This document shows positions 1 through 7,194 of a stretch of DNA of 10,096 nt, piece by piece. The notes below the pieces were generated by a model. It saw only the letters and a list, made by a program, of their open reading frames with translations. It was not told the origin of the DNA and ran no database searches. A program made the translations under genes and the position numbers. The DNA is taken from the NCBI GenBank assembly GCA_003024985.2, contig PXIH01S0026373.1; one strand, given 5' to 3'. The DNA comes from Euperipatoides rowelli (taxonomy: Eukaryota > Onychophora > Udeonychophora > Euonychophora > Peripatopsidae). Within the stretch, counting starts at the first letter, position 1. Each line of letters starts with the position of its first letter.

Positions 1-408
1 ATAAACTAATAGTCAGTCGGATACAAATTTTATTTTTTAAATTATTTAATTAAAATTAATCGCAATTCTTGTTAAAAATTGTTTTAGTGATTTGTTACCC
101 CCATTTTTTTCTTCTATTTTACCCATTACTGAAATTTGTTTCCGGATGACTTATTTCTCAAAATTCATTAATAGCATATAAATGATTTAAGGATAAGTCA
201 TACTTCTATGAGTTAAGTAACCCCAGTAAAGCTCATGTGATACACTTTTAAGAAATCAGCAATTGTAAATTTGCCAGCTAAGTGGAAATATTGCACCATG
301 GGATAGCAATTAGATGACGTATTGTCATTTCAAACAAGTCATTCTTATTTTCTAAAGATAAAATGAAAACTTTTTATAACCTTATTAAGAACAATTCTTT
401 ACTTCTCA
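1..408. other. AT-rich non-coding stretch
   Basis: Mostly A/T-rich sequence with short homopolymer runs and stops in all frames. No coding-like frame, RNA-gene fold or repeat was recognised. The last 20 bases before 409 are pyrimidine-rich and end in CAG, which is discussed with the next feature. Confidence 0.6.
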
Positions 409-564
409 GGAATGCTAGAAAAACGTATTGGATTGCCGTACCGTATGCATTTTGATCTGTTCGGCGAAGGCCTACTCAAGAGTTTTGACCGATTACTAAC
501 TTTCATTTCTCACAATTATTTTAAACTCATTCATGACTTCTTTTTTTTTTCTCTTCACCTTTAA
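409..564 (+). CDS. possible exon or coding relic, unrecognised
   Basis: A frame open from just after a TGA at 364-366 to a TAA at 562-564 contains an ATG at 412. The peptide from that ATG is 50 residues; its first part includes RIGLPYRMHFDLFGEGLLKS, after which it degrades into low-complexity F-rich sequence. The stretch 409-481 is clearly richer in G+C than its surroundings and is preceded by a splice-acceptor-like sequence (TTTACTTCTCAG ending at 408). If it is an exon, a natural end is the weak GT at 482-483; no strong donor is visible, so a terminal exon or a decayed fragment is equally possible. I do not recognise a protein family. The coding claim is an inference from composition, frame and the acceptor-like site only. 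Confidence 0.27.
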   Translation, partial: GMLEKRIGLPYRMHFDLFGEGLLKSFDRLLTFISHNYFKLIHDFFFFSLHL

Positions 565-828
565 GTTTGAAAAGATGAAACAAGACAGATACATTTATTT
601 TAAAAAGAAAAAATGTGAAGGTGTATTGGATAAATCCTTTATTTGCCTTCTATGACTTTCATGGGAGTAAAAAAGGTGAGGAAAAGATAATAATAATAAA
701 AAAAAAAAACCCGGCCTTCTCCCACTATCAATTAGGTAATCGAGTGATTCGGCTGGTGATGTTCTACTGTATATTATGAGATCATAACCTTGTCAGATAG
801 TTAGTCAAACTTTGCTTTTAATATAAGA

Positions 829-849
829 TTTACCTTTTGGAAAGGTAAA
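829..849. repeat. perfect 9-bp stem-loop
   Basis: TTTACCTTT (829-837) and AAAGGTAAA (841-849) are perfect reverse complements separated by TGG. There is no T-run directly after it and no gene to terminate, so it is recorded as structure only. Confidence 0.6.
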
Positions 850-859
850 GAGGAGTATA

Positions 860-877
860 GGGGGGTGAGGGGTGGGG
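860..877 (+). other. G-run patch
   Basis: Three G-runs of six, four and four bases separated by TGA and T. A fourth run of four Gs (GGGG within CAGGGGCG) lies about 35 bases downstream, so a classical four-run quadruplex with short loops is not present; a two-tier or long-loop form is possible. Confidence 0.4.
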
Positions 878-1117
878 CAGTGCTCAGCCTTGATACTTTT
901 TATATAAGGCAGGGGCGCCCGGAAACCTTTTTTTTTTTTAATAAAATGAAAAAAAAAAAGTATGGTTATTGTCATTTCTCAGATGAGCAGACCCAATTAT
1001 TTTTCATAGGTGTGTCACGTGTGTGTTCCTGAATTTATTTGTTTGCAGTCCTAAACAACAAACCCTAAGGCCTGTTTCAAACGAGTGTTTTTACGCAGGT
1101 TTGAAATTACATTAAAT

Positions 1118-1483
1118 AAAAGGTCAAATGTAAAGGATTTTTTTAAAATTTTTTTTTATTATTGATTTTCAAAGATTTTTACTAGAAAAAAAAAATTAAA
1201 AACAAAATAGTTATTTACAATTCAATTTTTAAAATAACTGTCTTTAGCTCCCCCTTAAAACATTATCCACTGTATACACCAGGGATGGGGGATATTTTGT
1301 GATGTCATAGACTAGAAATAAATACAGCTTACTATACTTACTGTAGCTATAGAATATTTGCTATCTTTGTCAGCATAAGCCTGGATATCACAATGGACTG
1401 TTTAAATATTTGTAAAAATTCGTAATAAAATTCATCCTTTGTGCTATTATGATCCAATTTGTTTTTTTAAAACAATCAAAATG
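1118..1483. mobile_element. MITE-like family A, copy 1: left end and body
   Basis: Begins with AAAAGGTCAAATGTAAAGGA and a T-rich segment containing ATTATTGATTTTCAAAGAT, which matches the reverse complement of the right-hand end near 2044-2106. The body (about 1235-1460) is roughly 80 percent identical by eye to 4800-5015: shared landmarks are GTCTTTAGCTC, CCACTGTA, CACCAGGG, ATACAGCTT, ATAGAATATT, CTATCTTTGTCAGC and TTCATCCTTTGTGCTATT. Similarity to the second copy ends at AAATG (about 1483), exactly where the long foldback starts. No open reading frame of note, so the element would be non-autonomous. Family assignment to a transposase superfamily is not possible from the ends. Confidence 0.75.
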
Positions 1484-2141
1484 GGTCAAAATCTCATAGA
1501 GTTAAAGGTCAAATGTAACGGATTTTTTTAAAAAAAAATTATTATTGATTTTCAAAGATAATTAGTACTAAAAAAAAATTCCACTGGAAATTTTTTTTTT
1601 AAAATGCATAAAAAAAAAGTTATTTACAGATAAATTTAAGACTATTGCTATCCTCGGTCTGAGATTACAAATTGAAACTTTCACATTTTTTTTAGGTCGG
1701 AGATTAATTTGATTACAAAACAGTCTCTACAGCTGTTTTCTTTGTAATGATTTAACATGTAAATAGTGGTATTTTGTAATGATTTAACATGTAAATAGTG
1801 GTATGTTCAACTTGTATTAAACAAGTTGACCATACCTCTATTTACATGTTAAATCATTACAAAGAAAACAGCTGTAGAGATTGCTTCATCATCAAATTAA
1901 TCTCAGACCTAAAAAAATGTGAAAGTTTCAATTTTTTAATCTCAGACTGAGGATAGCAATAGTCTTAAATTTGTCTGTAAATAACATTTTTTTTATGCAT
2001 TTTAAATTTTTTTTTCCAGTGGAATTTTTTTTTTAGTAGCCTACTAATTATCTTTGAAAATCAATAATATTTTTTTTTTAACAAAATCCATTACATTTGA
2101 CCTTTAACTCTATGTAGACTTACACAATTGAGATTTTGACC
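1484..2141. mobile_element. long foldback with ~320-bp arms and 7-base loop
   Basis: The left arm 1484-1814 and right arm 1822-2141 are reverse complements over nearly their full length, folding on the loop TATTAAA (1815-1821). Matching landmarks run from GGTCAAAATCTCA (1484-1496) with TGAGATTTTGACC (2129-2141), through CATAGAGTTAAAGGTC with GACCTTTAACTCTATG, down to CAACTTG/CAAGTTG at the loop. Differences are a 16-base insertion in the right arm (about 2113-2128), an extra 32-base tandem copy in the left arm (1741-1804), poly-A/T length changes and scattered substitutions. Each arm equals the end module of the second family member (5036-5282). No coding capacity. It may be a foldback transposon, or an inverted duplication of an element end. 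Confidence 0.88.
1741..1804 (+). repeat. perfect tandem duplication, 2 x 32 bp
   Basis: 1741-1772 and 1773-1804 are identical 32-base units starting TTTGTAATGATTTAACATG and ending AGTGGTAT. The duplication exists only in the left arm of the foldback; the right arm and the copy near 5048-5085 have a single unit. It therefore arose after the arms were formed. Confidence 0.95.
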
Positions 2142-2204
2142 ACATGCTGTATGTCAGCATAATCTAATTGGTTCTAGATTATGCTGACTTACAGCATGTA
2201 GTCA
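2137..2204. repeat. 30-bp hairpin with 8-base loop
   Basis: The arms 2137-2166 and 2175-2204 pair with two mismatches around the loop ATTGGTTC. The core CATGCTGTATGTCAGCATAA pairs with the sequence ending in TTACAGCATG. It overlaps the outer edge of the preceding foldback by a few bases. A smaller hairpin, CAGCAAC/GTTGCTG (2203-2209 and 2216-2222), follows directly, making a cluster of stems rich in GTCAGC. Confidence 0.85.
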
Positions 2205-2221
2205 GCAACCTTCTAGTTGCT

Positions 2222-2229
2222 GTCAGCAG
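2222..2229 (+). repeat. left flanking duplication of hAT-like element
   Basis: GTCAGCAG immediately precedes the terminal CAG of the element at 2230; it matches GTCAGTGG after the right end at six of eight positions, as expected for a diverged 8-bp target site duplication. Confidence 0.6.
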
Positions 2230-2439
2230 CAGGGGTGTCACTAAGGTGAGGGAGAGAGAGGAGAGTTTCCCCCTCCTAATTTGAAAGTCCGAAAAAATCT
2301 AGAAATCTGGCTTGGCAGTTGTGAAAAACCCAGTTGAAGGAAATACTGTTTAATAGTTGTGTGTTGTGAATTTGAGGTGGCAGAGTTGGAAAATTTTCCA
2401 TTTAACCCAGTCCAATAAAATTCTCTAGCTACATCACTG
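2230..2439. mobile_element. hAT-like non-autonomous element, ~210 bp
   Basis: The left end reads CAGGGGTGTCACTAAGG and the right end, read on the minus strand, CAGTGATGTAGCTAGAG: 11 of 17 positions agree, including the terminal CAG and the CTA block. The flanks GTCAGCAG and GTCAGTGG form a likely 8-bp target duplication. CAG-type termini with 8-bp duplications are the hallmark of the hAT superfamily. The interior is purine-rich near the left end and has no transposase; a 70-codon open frame on the minus strand covers most of it but runs through the right terminal repeat and has no recognisable motif. The six of eight match in the duplication and the decayed ends suggest an old insertion. Confidence 0.65.
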
Positions 2440-2447
2440 GTCAGTGG
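2440..2447 (+). repeat. right flanking duplication of hAT-like element
   Basis: GTCAGTGG directly follows the right terminus CACTG at 2439 and pairs with GTCAGCAG at 2222-2229. Confidence 0.6.
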
Positions 2448-3250
2448 AACCAATTGACCCAGCCGTAGATTGTAATTATTCTAAAACTCACCATCAATTA
2501 ATGTTTTGTTTTTAGACGGGCGGGCAGGGGTATATATTTTTACCAAAGCGTGAGTAAACAGTTCAGAAAGAATTTTGCTCTCGGCAGGAAATTGAGGCAT
2601 CTGATTTAAAAACTATTTAATACTTGATCAAATATAAGCATTATTTGAATAGGTAGACATAATTATATTAACTATAATTTCTTAATATAATTTACTAACT
2701 AGTCGAAACCCCTCAAAATTGACGGTAATTATTTTGGGGAGGCCTAGAATTTTGTGTCATGTTTGGAATTATGGTAAACACTCCCATGTTATTTACTCCC
2801 CCCCAAATTTTTTGGTAAGTCTATTTTCAATGACTAAAATGACGGAATTCAATTGGGCCCCCTAGCACCTTTAATTACCATGGAAACTGGTGGTCGTTTA
2901 GGTGGAGTATGCAAGGTTATACTATGGTTGGTAGTATTCAGATTGAAATATTACTCTAAATTAAATCTATCTATATACTGTATATATAAAATCCTTATTG
3001 CACTTGGCAGAAAGGAAATAGACTAGCGTCATCTATTGATTAGAATTGTAAATATACTTTAACTTTATAAATAATATTTGTTTTCATAAAATTTTTAAAA
3101 ATAAAACAACATTAGTATTTGGTTTTAATTTTTTCCAATGGGGGAAAAATGAGGGCAAAGGGGGGGGGGCAAATTTAAGATTTATTTTTTTTCATTTTTA
3201 AACATGGGGGAGAAGGAAAAACTGAGCGCCTGAATATCTAGTTGTAAATA
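2448..3250. other. non-coding stretch, no gene seen
   Basis: AT-rich with scattered C- and G-runs (for example CCCCCCC near 2800). A short TATA-type run occurs near 2970-2988. The sequence at 3021-3035 on the minus strand (AATAGATGACGC) weakly resembles the CTCF core but mismatches it at three positions. Nothing else was recognised except the G-run patch listed separately. Confidence 0.5.
3140..3169 (+). other. G-run patch with a 10-G tract
   Basis: G-runs of five (3140-3144), three (3153-3155) and ten (3160-3169) bases with spacers AAAAATGA and CAAA. The pattern can form a G-quadruplex only if the eight-base spacer is tolerated or the long run supplies two strands. The long run is also a site of likely length error. 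Confidence 0.45.
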
Positions 3251-3297
3251 GTAATTGATATTACATTAATGTAATTGATTAATGTAACATCAATTAC
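3251..3297. repeat. 20-bp hairpin with 7-base loop
   Basis: GTAATTGATATTACATTAAT (3251-3270) pairs with 3278-3297 with one mismatch, around the loop GTAATTG. The loop itself repeats the first bases of the arm. Flanking GTAAATA and TATTTA suggest the pairing once reached further. It may be a remnant of a short foldback element. Confidence 0.8.
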
Positions 3298-4088
3298 ATT
3301 ATCAATAGTATTTAGATTAATTACTTAAATAAAAATTATCACGAATATTATCTTTGAAAAACAATCCACGTAACGTCGTACAAATTAAAATAGAATTCCA
3401 TACAAAGCTGTTTACAAAAAATGCCAATGTGGCACTCATCTTCAAAACTCAGTAATTGATAATGCAATTATGCCTACGACACTGACTTTTTATTGCTTCT
3501 TCAAATTTGAAACCTGTCGGAGGACTCGTCAGTCTAAAAAAACAGTTTGAAACTGGCCTAACTCATACTACTGTTACAGTAGGCCTGCGTAAGTAAACAA
3601 ACTATGCCCAACGCTACGATAATCAAGAGATGCAATTAACCTTTTTTTTTAATCATTTTGATTATTTATGCAGAACTTCTGTCAACCCAACCTTTAACCA
3701 ATCAACGGCCGTTTCTGGACTAAATGATGGTCAGGAATTTGCTAGTCAGATGCTAAGTTTCTTTAGGTTCATTATTGCTCTCTAACTGACAGGTAATCGT
3801 CATGTTCCTAAAGCTATAAACTACGTTAGTAATGTTTTAATTTGGGATTGTTTATTCGAAAAAAAATTGGTAAAATAAATTAGGATCGTTTATCAGAGTA
3901 TTAGCCAAAAGTATGTATTATTATTTTAAAAGTCTAAAAAAATAATTTCTGATAAATCGTTCGCCTGTAATTAATTATAAATAAACAACTCTGAATTTAA
4001 AATAGTCTTACATATTCTTAAAATGAGTATTACTTTTTATCTGTTAAAATGCTGTAGTGTACATATATCACAAAAGGGCACAAACTCT
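3298..4088. other. non-coding stretch with short palindromes
   Basis: No coding-like frame was recognised. Around 3543-3585 there are three small palindromes: CAGTTT-G-AAACTG (3543-3555), GGCCTA/TAGGCC (3555-3560 and 3580-3585) and CTACTGT-T-ACAGTAG (3568-3582). Read on the minus strand this region resembles 1067-1090 (both contain an AGGCC block, then GTTTCAAAC, then a GTTTTT run), which may mark a further decayed repeat. Confidence 0.45.
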
Positions 4089-4300
4089 TTAAAATTCATT
4101 AATGAACATATGCTTCCAGGCGCTCCAGTCCTGGTGGACACTGTTAGGGATCTTACAGCGCTCCAAAACTACTACGGTAGCTGAAACTTTATCCCCTTCC
4201 CACATCATGGTATAATATTTTTGAGCCCTGCTACTTTTTGAAATAGAATTGATTGCACCGCTAGGGGTCATGTGTCCAACCATACCTATCATATTTTTTA
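4089..4300 (-). CDS. possible exon or coding relic, unrecognised
   Basis: Reading the minus strand from 4300, a frame stays open to a TAA at 4089-4091. The ATG at 4292 gives 67 residues including GAINSISKSSRAQKYYTMMW and ending in KHMFINEF. The region is more GC-rich than its neighbours. Directly upstream on the same strand is a pyrimidine-rich stretch ending in CTATAG (4306-4301), an acceptor-like site in a frame compatible with the open frame. The pattern of S-x-S-K-S-S followed by an aromatic pair and a hydrophobic strand vaguely recalls OB-fold single-strand-binding segments found in some transposon proteins, but the resemblance is too weak to name a family. No partner exon was found in the window. 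Coding status is an inference. Confidence 0.27.
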
Positions 4301-4676
4301 CTATAGAAAAAAGAATGTGGAAAAAAAAATTACAGGTGAGCAGGGGTAGAATAGCCCACTGAAAACCTTCACCTTAGGTGCACTACCAGGTACATTGTTA
4401 TGGTTATTAAATGGTTAATAACTTTTGACATCTAGTCAAAACATTTATATTCTTCCACAAGTTTGCTGCTTCATTATTATTGCAAATTGTATTTAAATGT
4501 AGGGAGGGGCTCCACGTCATTACCTGCTGTTTAATAAAAATGTTTATGCATATAATACTACAAGTTGGATCAGTTATAAATTATAATATAATATTAGTTT
4601 AATTATTGAATTAAAACTACTTTAGTGTAGTTTAAAACACATAAAAATTTCTACAGACTCATGTTTTCTTTCTTAA
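4301..4676. other. non-coding stretch, no gene seen
   Basis: Contains an A-run of nine, an isolated CAGGGGTAGAAT (about 4343) that resembles a hAT-type terminus but lacks a matching partner, and otherwise plain AT-rich sequence up to the family A element. Confidence 0.5.
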
Positions 4677-5282
4677 AAAAGGTTAAATGTAACAGATTTT
4701 TTAAATTTTTTATTATTATTGATTTTCAAAGATTTTTACTAAATAAAAAATATCCACCAGAAAAAAAAAATAGTTATTTACAATTCAATTTTTAAAATAA
4801 TTGTCTTTAGCTCTGCCTTCTTAAAACAACATTGTCCACTGTACACACCAGGGGAGATATTTTATGATGCCATAGTTTATAAATGAATACAGCTTGCTAT
4901 ACTTAACTATAGAATATTNACTATCTTTGTCAGCTTAAGGCTGGAAATCCTATGGACTAATTGTTTAAATACTTGTAAAAAATCATAATCAAATTCATCC
5001 TTTGTGCTATTTAAAAAAATCGAAATGACCTTTAATACAAGTTGAACATATCTATTTACATGTTAAATCATTACAAATAAAACATCTGTAGAGACAGTTT
5101 CATCATCAAATTAATCTCAGACCCCCCAAAAAAAAATGTGAAAGCGTCAATTTATAATCACAGAAAAAGGATAGGAATATTCTTAATTTTATCTTTAAAT
5201 AATTTTTTTTAATAGCCTAATTATCTTTGAAAATCAATAATAATAAAAAAATTAAAAAAATCCATTACATTTGACCTTTAAT
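4677..5282. mobile_element. MITE-like family A, copy 2 (~606 bp)
   Basis: The left end (4679-4738) and the right end (5216-5281) are reverse complements over about 60 bases with few differences. Both carry GGTYAAATGTAA, a T-run and ATTATTATTGATTTTCAAAG; the right terminus reads ATTACATTTGACCTTTAA. Between them lie a body (4800-5026) matching 1235-1470 and an end module (5036-5282) matching the arms of the foldback at 1484-2141, in the orientation of the right arm. At the junction 5027-5035 the sequence GACCTTTAA reproduces the terminal motif, suggesting the element was assembled from two end-bounded units. TTAA is present at both edges but is weak evidence for a target duplication in such AT-rich sequence. 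No coding frame. One base is unknown (4919). Confidence 0.78.
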
Positions 5283-5458
5283 AACTGTTTGGAGGTCCTG
5301 CAATATCAATGTGATCTTCATTGCAATCCCAGAATGCTCCACAAATTCATATATTTATGTGAAGGTTGAAATTATTGGTATGTTTTTGAGAAACTGTTAA
5401 ATGTGTGACATTTCGAGCTTTACAATTCAATCACAATAGACCAGCTGACCAGGGACAC

Positions 5459-5494
5459 GGTAATATTTTAGTTAATTTCCGCTAAAATATTCCC
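5459..5494. repeat. 13-bp stem-loop, one mismatch
   Basis: AATATTTTAG (5462-5471) and CTAAAATATT (5482-5491) are perfect reverse complements around a 10-base loop. Pairing extends by GG/CC beyond one mismatch. No associated gene. Confidence 0.6.
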
Positions 5495-5600
5495 ATCTCA
5501 TGCTTATCATCGGATTGTAGCATAGATATTACACCATTTAATTATTATAGGGTTGAAAATATTTATTTATTATATAGTGGGAGAAACATTTTTTTTAAAT

Positions 5601-5658
5601 CCGTCATTTTCGACGGTCTTTTAATCTAGTAGGCTAATAAAACGGCAACGGACCGTCG
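5601..5658. repeat. clustered GACGGTC inverted repeats
   Basis: CCGTC (5601-5605) pairs with GACGG (5612-5616) over the loop ATTTTC, and CGACGGTC (5611-5618) is a perfect inverted match to GACCGTCG (5651-5658). The block is unusually rich in CpG for this window, with a CpG-containing tail (GGCAACGGACCGTCGCC). Confidence 0.5.
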
Positions 5659-5948
5659 CCTTTATGGGAAAGCGCAAGTGCAAGATTTTTACATGATGTG
5701 ATTTCGTGTTCTTAGATTGCGATATTATTATTAGCGTTTATTATTATTAACAAGCTAAAAATAAAATTATTAATAAACTAGCATTTATCGGTTTAATTTC
5801 ATGCGTTTAGATAAAAAAAAATATTATCATTATCATTTATTAAAAAACAATAAGATAATATATACTGTACTGTAATCGATTGAAACATAAATTATTGAAA
5901 TTAAGAAGTCAATAAAAGAGTTTTTCAATTATTATAAAGTTTGAAATA

Positions 5949-6187
5949 TTGGTCAGATTCCGTTTTCTGCCCACCAACATAATTAACGTTACGCGCTACA
6001 ACTAAAATGTAGTAGCGTGTGGAATTAGTATTTTTTTCTCGCCGATTTTATTAATTTTCTTTACAGTCCTAACCCTGAATCCTAGGATAATCTAGAGGTG
6101 AAATAATCTTTTGCTGAGAGCCGATCTAGATAATTTAAACTCACTACTATCAGCCATATTGGTGGGCAGATAACGGAATATGACCAA
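5949..6187. mobile_element. MITE-like element with ~36-bp inverted ends (239 bp)
   Basis: 5945-5980 and 6156-6191 are reverse complements at 33 of 36 positions, covering TTGGTCAGATTCCGTT and the block CTGCCCACCAA. Taking TTGGTCA as the termini, TA lies directly outside both ends (5947-5948 and 6188-6189), which would fit a TA target duplication as in Tc1/mariner-type elements; the symmetric AATATT flank makes the exact boundary ambiguous. The interior holds a subterminal imperfect hairpin (ACGCGCTAC near 5991 with GTAGCGTGT near 6012) and no coding frame. Confidence 0.78.
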
Positions 6188-7180
6188 TATTATCTGTCCC
6201 TGTTGTTTTTACTCTTTTAAACAGTTAATGATGAGTAGAATTTAAAATTTAATTTTTTTTTCTTTTGTTATAAAGTTATTAGATATTGTTATAAATTTTA
6301 ATATTATTGATTTATTATTATTTGCATTACAAAATTTATTACCAAAATAAATGACCTATTTCTATAGGATTTATAATTTTTTGGTCCATTAAAGTTAATT
6401 CTTGTAATTTATTTGTCAGGGATATAAATAATTTTGAACATTCTATCACACAATTTGGATCCGTTCGTATATACTTTAAATAGATACCAATTCTAATTCT
6501 GTAAAATCAAAATTAAAAGATTCTCTGAATTAAATTTTATTCTAATTATTTCTAAACCTGAGTTGCTTTTGAGCTGAGATTGTTGTGACCTAGTATGTAA
6601 ACTTTTGAACTGAATGTTTTTATGAGTGACCGTCCATTATATGGACCTTGTATTGACCAGTGTAGTCTGGTCAGGTGACCGACTGTTCACACTAAAGAAT
6701 TCAGTAAGTAAATGAAAACCTAAAATATAATCGTTAACAATTAGTCAAAAATGTTATTATAAAAGAACTTTTTTCAGTGACCTAAATCTCTTACAAAAGG
6801 TATTGGCAAACTTTTATTACATTCAAAGAATCTTTTGAATTCTACCTAAAGAAGATAAAATAATTATTTTCATTTCAGAAAGTTTTTCTTAACCCTCGAG
6901 GGTGTGAAATATTTAATATCATAGCTTTATTAACATTTTAATAATAATAAACGGTACCGTACAATTTATAATTATACGTACAGTATTTTGAATCTTATAT
7001 TTAGCCAAAGGTATAATAAAATAAGTTATTAAAATGTTGCTATCTTTTAGAAACTTAATTTTCTTAACATATAACTAGCAAATAAGACCGTTACACGGAC
7101 ATTACCATTTTTTTTTTGTTTAAGTTCTTTTTATGTAAGAGAAATCCCACTTAAAAGTTTCTAAAAAATTTCGAATAAGT
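6188..7180. other. non-coding stretch, no gene seen
   Basis: AT-rich sequence with short palindromes of limited significance: GTCCAT/ATGGAC near 6632, GACCAG/CTGGTC near 6656, the 12-bp ACCCTCGAGGGT (6892-6903) and the 10-bp ACGGTACCGT (6951-6960). No coding-like frame, RNA fold or paired terminal repeat was found. Confidence 0.5.
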
Positions 7181-7194
7181 CCATTAGATGGCAC
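7181..7194 (+). promoter_or_regulatory. CTCF-like core motif
   Basis: CCATTAGATGGCAC agrees with the bilaterian CTCF core CCASYAGRKGGCRS at 13 of 14 positions; only the fourth base (T instead of S) differs. CTCF is a zinc-finger protein that organises chromatin loops and insulators. The match is seen; binding is inference, and the same string can also occur by chance or within repeats. Confidence 0.35.

Larger units (their letters stand above)
565..1117. other. AT-rich non-coding stretch with homopolymer runs
   Basis: Contains A- and T-runs of nine to twelve bases, a short (TAA)n tract near 688-700, a short hairpin (829-849), a G-run patch (860-877) and an 8-bp inverted pair TTTCAAAC/GTTTGAAA at 1075-1082 and 1099-1106. 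A TATATAA followed by GC-rich sequence at 901-921 resembles a TATA box but has no associated transcript evidence. No gene is recognised. Confidence 0.5.
5283..5948. other. non-coding stretch with small inverted repeats
   Basis: No gene recognised. It holds a hairpin (5459-5494) and a set of GACGGTC-type inverted repeats (5601-5658), both listed separately, and a TTATTA-rich low-complexity tract from about 5725 to 5905. Confidence 0.5.

Noticed and set aside
901-921. TATATAA followed by GC-rich sequence, TATA-box-like
   Set aside because: TATA strings are frequent in this composition and no downstream gene or initiator is visible.
2241-2453. 70-codon open frame on the minus strand
   Set aside because: It lies almost wholly inside the hAT-like element, runs through its right terminal repeat, and shows no protein motif.
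4335-4365. CAGGGGTAGAAT as a possible hAT-type end
   Set aside because: No inverted partner or flanking duplication was found nearby.
6892-6903. 12-bp perfect palindrome ACCCTCGAGGGT
   Set aside because: One or a few 12-bp palindromes are expected by chance in 10 kb; nothing around it suggests function.
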